The notes under the pieces: model-generated
Databases searched by the model: none
Told to the model about the DNA's origin: nothing
What the model saw: the letters and a program-made list of their open reading frames with translations, nothing else
Source of the DNA: Spirogloea muscicola
Lineage: Eukaryota > Streptophyta > Zygnematophyceae > Spirogloeales > Spirogloeaceae
Assembly: GCA_009602725.1 (NCBI GenBank)
Contig: WELB01000217.1
Location: forward strand, 30,540-51,073
Direction of reading: 5' to 3'
Length of the DNA: 20,534 bases
Translations under genes and position numbers: made by a program
Shown: positions 1-9,080 of the stretch, in pieces
Layout of the letters: each line of letters starts with the position of its first letter
How positions within the stretch are numbered: the first letter of the stretch is position 1

Positions 1-160
1 CACGCCGTCCATACGCGCGCAGGCCGTGCTATGGCCGCCGCCTCTGGGTCTCGGCGGAGCGCCTCTTTCCCTGCAGCGAGCTACTCAGACCTGATGTTGC
101 TCACTCGTGGGTACTGGGTTTCTGTGTTCTGCAGTATGTTGTAGTGTAGTCCTTTCTCCG
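1..160 (+). repeat. Family B dispersed repeat, copy 1 (truncated by window edge)
   Basis: GC-rich unit containing GCTATGGCCGCCGCCTCTGG, then CTGCAGCGAGCTACTCAGAC and GTTGCTCACTCGTGGGTACT, ending in a TTGTAGTGTAGTCCTTTCTC tail that runs into family A sequence. The same order of segments recurs at 624-870 and, inverted, at 946-1138, 1256-1365 and 1372-1590, with partial copies at 17731-17820 and 17957-18050. No frame is conserved between copies, so the ORFs crossing it look incidental. I do not recognise the family; it could be a decayed non-autonomous transposon or SINE-like sequence. Confidence 0.75.
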
Positions 161-623
161 GCTCCTCTTGCTTTGGCTTTGGACATTGTCCATTCTTTTT
201 TGGGCTGGCTTGGCCAGCCCCTCTTTTCTATGGGCGCGCTTTTCTCTTCAGGCCCCGCAGTCGCTGCTTAGCTCGTAGTTTGGCCCCTTCGAACCTTGTC
301 AATTCTTTTCGGGCTGGCTTCTCACAGCCCTTGCCCCCATTGGGAGAGCCACTTCTTCTTCGAGAAGTGCGCGCCCATAGAGAGGAAGAAAAGCGCGCCC
401 ATAGAAAAGAGGGGCTGGCCAAGCCAGCCCAAAAAAGAATGGACAATGTCCAAAGCCAAAGCAAGAGGAGCCGGAGAAAGGACTACACTACACTTTGGGC
501 TAGCAAAGCCAGCCCAAAAAAGAATGGACAATGTCCAAAGCCAAAGAAAGAGGAGCCGGAAAAAGAGAGAAGGGCTCGCCCATTGAGGATATGGGCTGGA
601 AAAAGCCAGCCCAAAAAAACAAC
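161..623. repeat. Family A hairpin repeat cluster (five units, both orientations)
   Basis: Five copies of a short palindromic core flanked by conserved sequence. Plus-oriented cores lie at 202-220 (GGGCTGGCTTGGCCAGCCC) and 311-330. Inverted cores lie at 412-430, 497-515 and 593-612. Flanks include CCATTCTTTT before the core, CTCTTTTCTATGGGCG after it, and a second small palindrome GGACAATGTCC. The segment after the core at 412-430 recurs after the core at 497-515, a local duplication of about 85 bp. All ORFs here are made of repeat sequence and are not called as genes. Confidence 0.8.
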
Positions 624-870
624 GCACCGGTTCGCTCGCACAAGTCTTCCGCATGCGCCTGGCCGTATCGCTTCAACGCTCCCTTGCCCACGCCGTCCAC
701 ACGCGAGCAGGCCGTGCTATGGCCGCCGCCTCTGGGTCTCGGCGGAGTGCCTCTTTCCCTGCAGCGAGCTACTCAGACCTGATGTTGCTCACTCGTGGGT
801 ACTGAGCTTCCTCTGCATCGTTTCTGTGTTCTGCAGTGATTTGTAGTGTAGTCCTTTCTCCGGCTCCTCT
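624..870 (+). repeat. Family B dispersed repeat, copy 2 (full-length looking)
   Basis: This is the longest plus-oriented B copy. It starts near GCACCGGTTCGCTCGCACAA and runs through the shared segments to TTTGTAGTGTAGTCCTTTCT. It forms the left arm of the inverted repeat at 657-1138. An A core follows at 904-922 with two changes in the stem (GGGCTAGC / GCCAGTCC). Confidence 0.75.
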
Positions 871-1138
871 TTCTTTGTCTTGGGACTTTGTCCATTCTTT
901 TTTGGGCTAGCTTTGCCAGTCCCTCTTCTCGAGAAGGGGCCAGGCCACTACAAAACACTGCAGAACACGTAGACGATGCAGAGGGAAGCTCAGTACCCAC
1001 GAGTGAGCAACATCAGGTCTGAGTAGCTCGCTGCAGGGAAAGAGGCACTCCGCCGAGACCCAGAGGCGGCGGCCATAGCACGGCCTGCTCGCGTGTGGAC
1101 GGCGTGAGCAAGGGAGCGTTGAAGCGATACGGCCAGGC
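657..1138. repeat. 193-bp inverted repeat with 96-bp spacer
   Basis: Left arm 657-849 (begins GCCTGGCCGTATCGCTTCAA) and right arm 946-1138 (ends TTGAAGCGATACGGCCAGGC) are near-identical reverse complements. The few mismatches lie mainly near the loop-proximal end. The spacer 850-945 carries an A-family core. The arrangement is two family B copies head to head. Transcribed through, it would give a long fold-back RNA. Confidence 0.85.
946..1138 (-). repeat. Family B dispersed repeat, copy 3 (inverted)
   Basis: Reverse complement of copy 2 and the right arm of the inverted repeat. It keeps the full inner section, including the CTGCAGGGAAAGAGGCACTC segment that is deleted from copy 4. An A core (1135-1153) directly abuts and overlaps its end. 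Confidence 0.75.
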
Positions 1139-1255
1139 TGGCAAAGCCAGCCTAAAACAGAATGAACAGTGTCCAAAGCCAAAGAAAGAAGCAAGCGCGG
1201 CCAGATTAACTGGTGGCTGGGAGAGGCCAGCCGAACGGAAGAGGAGCCGGAAAAA
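1139..1255 (-). repeat. Family A repeats, inverted, two subtypes
   Basis: The core overlapping 1135-1153 (AGGCTGGCAAAGCCAGCCT) is followed by a second subtype at about 1185-1245 with AAGCGCGGCCAGATTAACTG then GTGGCTGGGAGAGGCCAGCC. The second subtype matches, reverse-complemented, the units at 8485-8550 and 16815-16890, and the one that splits the 111-bp array at 16165-16289. Confidence 0.7.
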
Positions 1256-1590
1256 GGACTACACTACAAAATACTGCAAAACACATAGACGATGCAGAGG
1301 GAAGATCAGTACCCACGAGTGAGCAACATCAGGTCTGAGTGGCACTCCGCCGAGACCCAGAGGCGGGAAAAAGGACTACACTACAAAACACTGCAAAACA
1401 CATAGACGATGCAGAGGGAAGCTCAGTATCCACGAGACAGCAAAGAGGCACTCCGCTGAGACCCAGAGGCGGCGGCCATAGCACGGCCTGCTCGCGTGTG
1501 GACGACGTGGGCAAGGGAGCGTTGAAGCGAGACCGCCAGGCGCATGCGGAAGACTTGGGCGAGCGAACTGGCGGCGTTGAAGCTTCTCCA
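1256..1590 (-). repeat. Family B copies 4 and 5 (inverted, internally deleted)
   Basis: Two further inverted B copies in direct tandem. Copy 4 (about 1256-1365) jumps from AACATCAGGTCTGAGT to GGCACTCCGCCGAGACCC, missing the roughly 20 bp between them in copy 3. Copy 5 (about 1372-1590) lacks more of the same section but continues further, to GCATGCGGAAGACTTGGGCG. Different internal deletions suggest serial decay after amplification. Confidence 0.7.
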
Positions 1591-2344
1591 TGGGCGCTTG
1601 CTTTCTCTCTGGGCGAGCACTTTCTTCTGAAGCCGGGCATCGCCCCTGGCAGACCCGGCCGCCGGTCAATGGCCTGGAAAGGAGGGGAAAGGCCCGGAGG
1701 GGCCGGAGGAGAGGGGAGAGCCGCCGAAAAGGCAGCGGGGAGGTCGAGTCATTATAGTCGGCCGGGGAGGGAGGCTCTGCGGGTACAGTACAATAGCCTC
1801 AGAAGCGAAAGGCTAGTGTCTTGACCACTAATGGAGAGAGCCTCTTGCCTGCGAAGGGAGGGCCTAATACTCTACCCATGGCCGCACGATGGGACCGATC
1901 GAGGGCACTTGGCCCGTTGAAGATGCTTGAACGCGGTCGATGTTCACCATCCGTCGGTTCTTAGGTCCATCTGCGAAGGAGCATCGTCGCTCTCCGGGGA
2001 CCTCTGATCGACGGCAGCTGCTTCGTCCCACTTAGACCTCTGCACTTAAAATCGATCAGCACCAAGCTAATTGTTTCTTGCTCTGAGAGACTCGTGCCCT
2101 TAACCTCGGATTGACAGCTCAGCTGAGCCCTACGGCAAACACACATGCAGCTTCTGACAAGAGACCATCCGAAGATTGCATTACTGCCAAACAAGCTTCG
2201 TGCTGCGGTAAGCAGCTTCTTGTGTGGAACATGTTCCGGCAAACAACGCAGCGTGAGACGAGCACTTGCATGTATTCAAGTATTAGCATGACAATCTGAA
2301 CACTGAAGCAGTGCCATCAGGAAAGCGAGTGAGCCACAAGATTC
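1591..2344. other. No recognisable gene; beta-COP downstream flank
   Basis: ORFs here on either strand are short and resemble no family I know. The part next to 2345 should include the 3' UTR of the minus-strand beta-COP gene. I see no AATAAA on that strand and cannot place the poly(A) site. The segment around 1600-1780 is GC-rich and the rest is of average composition. Confidence 0.5.
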
Positions 2345-5300
2345 CTAACCCTTTTGCTTCAGAGTGATTTTGTCCCCAAGACTGAGAGCAATGCCTTGTG
2401 TCTTGCTGCGTATTCTGATGTAACCCCCGAGCTTCCCATCGGGCTGCTTCTCGACGCTGATGTTTACCAATGCATCCTCCCCAAATACGCTCTTGGCGTA
2501 CAGATTCGCAGCCAGGTAGCCGCAGTCTCCAGCCAGTTGCGACCTGAGATTGCGTTTGAATAGAAAATGAGCTGGCGCTTGTGAGGGCACACCATTCTAT
2601 GTCAATCTCAAGTATATGTCAATCTCAAGTAATGTCAGGCAATTGCACCATACGAATCCGGCTCAAGGATGGTGACAAGAAATCTGTTGTCTATACGCAT
2701 TCTCCGGCTTTGCTTTGACACAACGAAAACCAATGGAGACTCAGCGGGTGCAGAGACTAACGGCGGTGTCAAGCACTTCATGTTGGTCGATGTCACAATG
2801 TGCTCCAAGAATTGAGATACCTCGGTGATTTGAGAATTCACAGCCACCTGCCATCCTTACGATCACATCAGCCCAAGCATGGAGAGGTGTAGGCCGCAGC
2901 CCACTTTACTTCGCGCCAAGCTCCATGAAGCAGAAGCACAGCGCAGCCAGCTTGTTACCTTGTTCTCCCACTCAAACTCCGCCCACATGTTGCGGAAAGC
3001 CACGTCCGCGCAGGTGGCCGGGGAGATGTAGTCCATGATATCAATGTGGATGTCATTCAAGACAACCACGTTTCGGTCTAGCACACTCGTAGTTTCATAC
3101 ACAATGTTGCCAAAAATGACACCAGTTTCAGTAGAAGAGACCTTGATATTTGCCCGGATCTGCTTGCTTGCCTCTGGTCCAAGTGTGTAATTCTGCGCGA
3201 TTGAGCAGCATGTCAAAGCCTCTCAAAAGTAGTATGGATCGACTAGTCACTACCGCAACGTGCTGTAATGGCTCCACCAAACAGGCAGGTCCTGTGCGCC
3301 ATTGTGATGAGCTCAACTGCCGATCCCTCAAGAACCCGCATGAGAAAAAATGCTGCTGCCGATCTCGAAAACGGCTGTTAGAGCCAGCCATGCGTCCCTC
3401 AAAAGCGACAGAGCTAGCATGCCTACTTCAAAGGGCCTCGTGCGAGGGTTCAACTACTAAAGCTTCTACATCGACTCACCTGAGGCCGCTCTACTAGCTT
3501 GAGATCCCCCATTGTGGCCAACTCCAGGCAGAGGTTTTGCAAGGTCTCAGTCGTCCGATTCACCACAGTCACATCCAAGACAATGTCGTACTGGTGGACT
3601 GTGACATATGCCTCAGCATACACCGGGTCGCTGGAAGGATATGAGCACAGTATTAGCAGGTGCTGGCTGCACAATGGAAGGCAACTGACCAATACAGTAC
3701 AGTGTTACTGGAAGAGCAACAATTGAAGGCAGGGGGCTAAGTATTACCTAATACTTGTTCTGTTTGTGCAAGCAACATCCCAAGCAGTGCATGTAGAAGA
3801 TCTGCTAAAGAGCTGCATGAAACCTGAAGCCAGTAAGCTGGAGAACCCTGTTCAACTTCCGCGTGTTGTCGCTGTCCTTGGTGAACTCTCCAGTTGCCCG
3901 CTTGAGATCGTTTTGGACCTCATCTTCCAGCTCCAGTTGGCTCATACCCTGACAACATCATACATGGTTATTGCCTAAGTATCGAATGGACAAACTGGAA
4001 ACTTCTCAGAGACCAGAAGTCAGCTGACAATCATTGCACTTGACCACGATAGAAGCCTTACCTTACGGCTCTTCAGGTGGTAGAAGTCGATAAGATCGTC
4101 GGGCTGAGCATTGGACACCTGAGACTTTGCCTTGTTCTCCTCCACTTCACGATGCTGTCAAAGCAAGGTCCAAAAGCTCTTAACACCATCCTCTCTAGAA
4201 CCAGCCATGCTGAGTGCTCAATCATGGCAACGAAACCTACTCACAGATGCACAAGTAGGACGCCTAATATATGCTTGTGTACTTGATTGAGCAGTAATCA
4301 GCAATACCTGCTTGTCAGCAATCATTTCAGCAAAGGCCTGACGGCAGTAGCTCAGCCAGACTTTCCGCATGACGTCGGCAGGGCTGGCAAGTATGCGTAT
4401 GCACAATGATATCCTCTCCACAGAGTCGTCATCTATCGGGTGGGGAAGGGCAGAGGATTGGCCCAGCCGTAAAATGGATACTAGATAGAGCATAACCTCA
4501 GCTGTGACCTAAATTGGCAACCAGCAGCATTCAGAGTCAAGTGGGTTTTAGCAATTGCATGCCCGTGCAAGTCTACAGACACAGGTGCCTGCTGACATTA
4601 AGCTCTATTCATCTGCACCATATACGCCATCATCTGACCTAGCAAGACATGGAACATCCTTTGCTTCTGTGAATAATTGTCTCAAAAGTATACAAATCCT
4701 CTGAACTTCTGTGCTGCAGTATCGGTGCTGACTCATGCTGCATATGCTTTTGTAAATATTGATGTCTGCAAAGCATGCAGGCAATACCTCATTCGTGTTG
4801 ACCTTATCCTCAGGCTGCACATCTGCAAGCCTCAAGACAAGCTTGGTGAGCGTGGTTGCGGTCACCGAGCCTAGGAAAAAGTCCCCTGTCAGAAGCAAGG
4901 CTCGAAGATTGGCACTGCTTCCCGCGCTTGCCACCACTGTTGGTGCAGCTACGGCATTCTCCACAGCAGCACTCTGCAAAGCACAGCCCCAAGAGCCTGA
5001 TGATGATAGCCTCCAATGAATGACGAAACTTTCATTGACACTGGAGTTCACCATACAAGGTCCACTGCCAAGTTTTCAACAACAATAATTTATGCAAGCA
5101 ACACTAGCTTCGGTCATCTCACAAGTTGCTCACCTGCGTGGCGTACGTGCCATCAGCTAAGATTGCGGGTCTCTTCGAAGTTACCACTGGAGCAGGCACA
5201 GCTGTCACGCCTGGTGCAGCACCAGCTGGCTTCCCTGCAGTTTCCTCTTGTACCTCCTCTGCTGCTACAAAGAAAGGTAGATCCCCAAGAGACTGCAGAA

Positions 5301-8117
5301 AGTAACATTCAGATTTTAATTTATATATAGATTCATGTATTTAAATATGCATATGACTCGTAGGCTTGCACATATATTTCTGTGCTGGTCAAGGGCTGAA
5401 CAAATCACCTGCTTCACGGTCCCAATGCCTTGCTCGACTTCTGTCCTGCTCTGGCAGTACTCTCCAATAATCCAAAGTGCACAGGAGCAGACTCGGGAAG
5501 ATCGGATTTGATAGAATGTGTCCAGCAGCCTCGTCATGATAGATTCTCTCAATTTCGGGTTGGTTTCAATGATTTCTCGGACGAAGAACACCACATCAAG
5601 GGCTGATGCTGTATTCTGCAAACATGACTTAAACAGCTTAGTAGCCTGTGGTGTCCTTTACCTACACTTACATGATGTGACATTCATCGTCTGCCACATG
5701 CAAAAAAATTGTGAAGTCTTGTCCTTGTGTGAACCTTTTATTAAGCACATAACATGTCAAATTGAATCAAAATACATCATCATTTGAACCTTGAAGCAAG
5801 GGAGCCAAGGCTATACCGTGTCACCCAAGAAGTCCATGAGGAGGTGTACCACACTACTGGCCACATCAGGAAACTTGATTGCGCATGAGTGAATTGCCTG
5901 CAAAAATGTGAAGAATGAGTGAGCTGCGCACTATCAAAGACATAGGGTAGTAATTCAAGACACACCAGCAAGCACGTCCATAAGTGCAGTCGTACTGTCC
6001 TAGCTTAGGGAGCAGATACTACTTCAAAAGCTGTGCTGTAATAAGTAGCAGATGTTTGATGCCATTGAGGGCCTGACGCTTTGACATTCCTTTGCTTGAT
6101 TTCCTGCATGTAAGGCACCTCCAAGCTAAGCCAGCGCTGTTCTCACCTGCACGAGCATCTGGCGATACTCCCCATTCTTTTCAAGTTCCTTATTCTGGGT
6201 CTTGACTACCTCCTTCTTCAATGTCAACACCACTTCATCAATGTTCCTAGGAGTTATCAAGTCCAGGGCAATATCGAGAGTTTTCCGCCTGATGTCCATG
6301 TTGGGGCTCGATAATGCCCTCAATACATCCATAATCATCTCCACCATCACCTCCCTGTGATGTGCTTTCAGCTCCTGCAATAATGAAACACAGGAGCAGG
6401 AATGCACTTCAAATATCTGTTCCTTTTAAACCCGACTTTGTGCATATGTGTCTGGCTAGCATCCCAGACAATAGCTATAACCAACAGAATGATGGCTGGT
6501 GTAAAGGCTGCGGCATTTGTACTCAGCAGAAAGGGATAAAACTGTTGAAAGTGAAAGCTGCACTCACTTGAAGTCGATCTAGGACAATCAGCTTAACATT
6601 GTTGTCACTTTGGGACAGTAACAGCTGGCAGTAGCAGTTTGCTGCAGCACGGACAGCTGTTGGTGCGGAAGACAACGTGACCAGCGTCCCGGCACACTCA
6701 TACACGACAGCAGCTGATGACGAACCAAGGAGCGAGAGGATGATCTTGATGTACTTGCCCTTTTCAGAGGGGGTTGTTCTGCAAACCTGGACAGCAATAG
6801 TGACTGTGTGAATGAGTAAGCTTAAACATCAAAAGGACAGAATGAAGAGGAAGTGTATGATGTGACACGTCCCACAGTGAAGTGGCACATAAGGGCAAAT
6901 ATTCTTGGGCCCACCTTTTTCACAAGCTCAAGAACAACCATCTGCAGAATGTCTCCCCACAGTGGAACATTGTCCAGGTTGTTGAGGAGATAGTGCACTG
7001 CGTGCTCCTGGAGCCAAGATCATAAGAGCCACTAGTAAGGAACGTTAGAAGAAGAATGGCAGTATAAAGTTGAGAAAGTTGCTCATTCTGGTTGTCTGAT
7101 TGTCTTGACCAGACCTGCCCTGACTTTCAATTATGTTTGAAGCTGATTACGTTCATTGCAGCGTGTTGCCAGAAGCACAGGCAAGGCAAAATCGATCCTG
7201 GATTCGTGGTCGGCTATAAGATAGAGGTTTACATGTGCGCAATTGTACAGCATCAGGAAGGCATTCCTCTTTGCTGACAAATCCTGCTCCGTGCTCAAGA
7301 ACTTCTCGATCATCTCCGGAGCATCGACCAGCAGGTGCTCCCCCTGGGGCAGCTTGTAGATGGACATGATCGCCAGCACGGCATTCCTCCTCACGAATGC
7401 ATTGCGGTGCTCCAGGTTGTCGAGGATTGAGGGCACCAAGGGCTCAATGAGCTCCGCTTCCTGCCACAAGCCACTCGCCACGATCAGCAGGCCACATTTG
7501 CAGTGACGGCGTGCTTACATGCATCTACAGTGAGGAGCTTGCCAATGTATGAAAGTCAAGCAGGATACACTGGTTGTAGAATTAGGTGTAGCTATCGTGC
7601 AGGCATATGTGTTTATCAATCTTATATCTTGCATATATCTTGATAGTATACCTATATATATATTTTCTAAATGATGCTATAAACTTGAACTATCAACTTG
7701 CAGGGCCTATTAGGCTGCAGGGATCTTAGCAGCAGGAGGACTTGCCTGGAGCCGGCACAGGAACCGGAGTGTGACGCCGCGGATGTACTCGTTCGGGTGC
7801 TGGAGGTTGTTGCGGAGGTTCTGGCAGATGAGGATCATCTCCGGCAGGATCTTGCCCTGCGCGTCAGTCTTGTCGATAATCTCCAGGTACAGCAGCAGGA
7901 GCTTCTGGACAGTGTGGTCCTCGGACGGCAGGACGTAGCGCACGATGGTGATGAAGAGCGTCGGCAGGTGCTCGCCGTTGAGCAGCAGCATGATGGCCTT
8001 CTTCATTGCCTCCTGCTTGCGCTCGTTGTCGCTGCCCTCCAGCGCCTCCTTGATCTCGTTGGCCAGCGCCGGCGTGCCCTTGTCAAAGTGCACCAGCAGC
8101 GTCGACGTCTTCTCCAT
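2345..8117 (-). CDS. Coatomer subunit beta (beta-COP), complete, 16 coding exons
   Basis: Beta-COP is a core subunit of the heptameric COPI coat, recruited by ARF1-GTP to Golgi membranes for retrograde Golgi-to-ER and intra-Golgi traffic. Exons, 5' to 3' on the minus strand: 8117-7746, 7460-7233, 7007-6915, 6786-6568, 6374-6147, 5897-5817, 5615-5409, 5292-5134, 4973-4788, 4508-4308, 4154-4062, 3948-3824, 3630-3480, 3192-2959, 2847-2762, 2543-2345. They sum to 2862 nt, giving 953 aa plus TAG, the usual family length. Introns are phase 0 except 12 and 15 (phase 2). Residues about 20-530 are the adaptin N-terminal HEAT-like region ([38 protein letters not shown]); about 665-805 the beta C-terminal domain ([10 protein letters not shown]); about 815-945 the appendage platform ([25 protein letters not shown]). 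The start matches plant beta-COPs ([16 protein letters not shown]) in a GCCATGG context. No frame break is seen. Weakest calls: donors of introns 12 (GTTTCA) and 15 (GTTAGT), both chosen because they restore the family alignment without gaps. Confidence 0.96.
2598..2631. repeat. 17-bp perfect tandem duplication in beta-COP intron 15
   Basis: TATGTCAATCTCAAGTA occurs twice head to tail (2598-2614, 2615-2631), followed by a 6-bp start of a third copy (ATGTCA). It lies inside intron 15 (2544-2761) and does not touch the splice sites as modelled. Confidence 0.9.
7461..7745 (-). other. GC-AG intron 1 of beta-COP
   Basis: Exon 1 ends CTCCAG at 7746 and the intron begins GCAAGTCC. The intron ends TTGTGGCAG at 7461, with exon 2 starting GAAGCGGAGCTCATTGAG. 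Joining them gives [11 protein letters not shown], collinear with plant beta-COPs. No GT donor nearby preserves the frame and alignment. AG/GCAAGT is the strong consensus typical of GC-AG introns. The interior is AT-rich with runs of TATATA around 7650-7670. Confidence 0.88.
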
Positions 8118-8479
8118 GGCGTCGTCCCAGCGGCCTCCGCCGCCGCTACCGGCTTGTGCTCAAGGCCCCGCCGTCCTTGACCGCGCGGCAGCTCATGCGC
8201 CGCGAGAGCCGGGGCCCGCCGCCTGTGCCAAGTCGCTGCGCCGCGATCCTGGCTGCGGATCCGTTGCCGTCGGCGGCGGGGACATGCGAGTCTCTCCAAG
8301 CTCCCAATCGCNGTTTCCAGCGCCTCGCCCTGGCCCCCCTCGACCCCCCCCTCCTAACTCGTATTCATAGTTAACCGAGGTCATGATCACATGTTGTTGA
8401 TTCGGTGGTCAAATGCGTAGCGGCCCTGGGCCGCTCACGGCCAACTCCCACCCAAGAAAAAGACCCAAGGTTGCTCATT

Positions 8480-8690
8480 CTCCCTTATCCTCCATTCTTT
8501 TGGGCTGGCCTCTCCCAGCCACCAGTTCCTCTGGCCGCGCTTGCTTTTATCCTGCGTCGTCAATCTCTTTTCCACTTTCTATTTCCTAGGGTAGCCTCAG
8601 AGAAGTGTCACTCCCAGTGGGGGCAAGGGCTGTGAAAAGCCAGACCGAAAGGAATTGACGAAGGTTCGAAGGGGCCAAATGACGGAAGTG
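8480..8690. repeat. Family A repeat copy in the divergent promoter
   Basis: The core GGGCTGGCCTCTCCCAGCC at 8502-8520 is preceded by CCATTCTTTT and followed by CTGGCCGCGCTTGCTTTTA, matching the second A subtype. An inverted half-unit (GGGGCAAGGGCTGTGAAAAG at about 8620-8639, then AATTGACGAAGGTTCGAAGG) closes the segment, so the two ends point inward. The same inverted half-unit recurs near 18757-18805. Confidence 0.75.
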
Positions 8691-9045
8691 CCTTATAAGC
8701 GCTAAGCGGCTACGAAGGGATCTCTTGGCTGGGCTGACATCAATTTACCTGTAATAAGCTAACCTAAGTGATTAAAGCACTATTAGCGCTAAAGACGCCG
8801 GGGCAGTACATGTCACCGCAGGAGTCGGCAACTCCGACCATCTCGATTCTCATCCGCGTCGCGCGATGACAGCTATTCCGTTTTTTGATATCACAATACA
8901 CGACTTCCATATAAGATTCATACCTGGCGGTTAAAGTCCAAGATTCGACCGCTCGAAGACCGGCGGGAGCGGGGATACCTGGCCGGGGATAGCAGCCCCG
9001 CCCGCAGCCATTTCATTGGCCGCACAGATCGACCAGCCTTGGCCA

Positions 9046-9080
9046 GCGCCGCCGCCGTCGCCGCCGCCGCCGTCGCCGCC
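9046..9080 (+). repeat. GCC/GTC trinucleotide tract before the NFU start codon
   Basis: A run of GCCGCC and GTCGCC triplets leads straight into CGCCATGGCGG at 9081. It gives a favourable ATG context and a GC-rich leader. It is a likely site of length variation. The minus-strand ORF across it is only the complement of the triplets. Confidence 0.75.

Larger units (their letters stand above)
8118..9080. promoter_or_regulatory. Divergent intergenic region between beta-COP and the NFU fusion gene
   Basis: 963 bp separate the two start codons, so both promoters should lie here. Nearest beta-COP (8118-8360) the sequence is GC-rich and contains one ambiguous base at 8312. A perfect 7-bp hairpin AGCGGCC-CTG-GGCCGCT is at 8419-8435. 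A family A repeat occupies about 8480-8690. A TATA-like ATATAAGA is at about 8909-8916, some 165 bp before the NFU gene's proposed ATG, and an inverted CCAAT box (CATTGGCC) lies near 9015. Transcription starts cannot be placed from sequence alone. Confidence 0.6.

Noticed and set aside
280-846. 188-codon plus-strand ORF and overlapping ORFs on both strands in the left repeat block
   Set aside because: They are translations of family A and B repeats. The same repeats give ORFs in other frames elsewhere, with no conserved frame and no domain.
2651-2847. Read-through of beta-COP exon 15 into intron 15
   Set aside because: The frame stays open for a while, but only splicing at 2761 joins KCLTPP to SQLAGDCG and aligns without a gap.
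4501-4508. Acceptor at CACAG (minus strand) for beta-COP exon 10
   Set aside because: It would break the frame with the phase-0 donor of exon 9. The acceptor at TTTAG (exon start 4508) keeps the frame and aligns with the family.
8312-8312. Single N interrupting the divergent intergenic region
   Set aside because: It is one ambiguous base in GC-rich DNA outside the coding exons, most likely a base-calling problem; it is noted but not treated as an assembly gap.
7698-8370. Plus-strand ORFs of 160 and 141 codons opposite beta-COP exon 1
   Set aside because: They are antisense shadows of the GC-rich beta-COP exon 1 and leader. The minus-strand frame is the conserved one.
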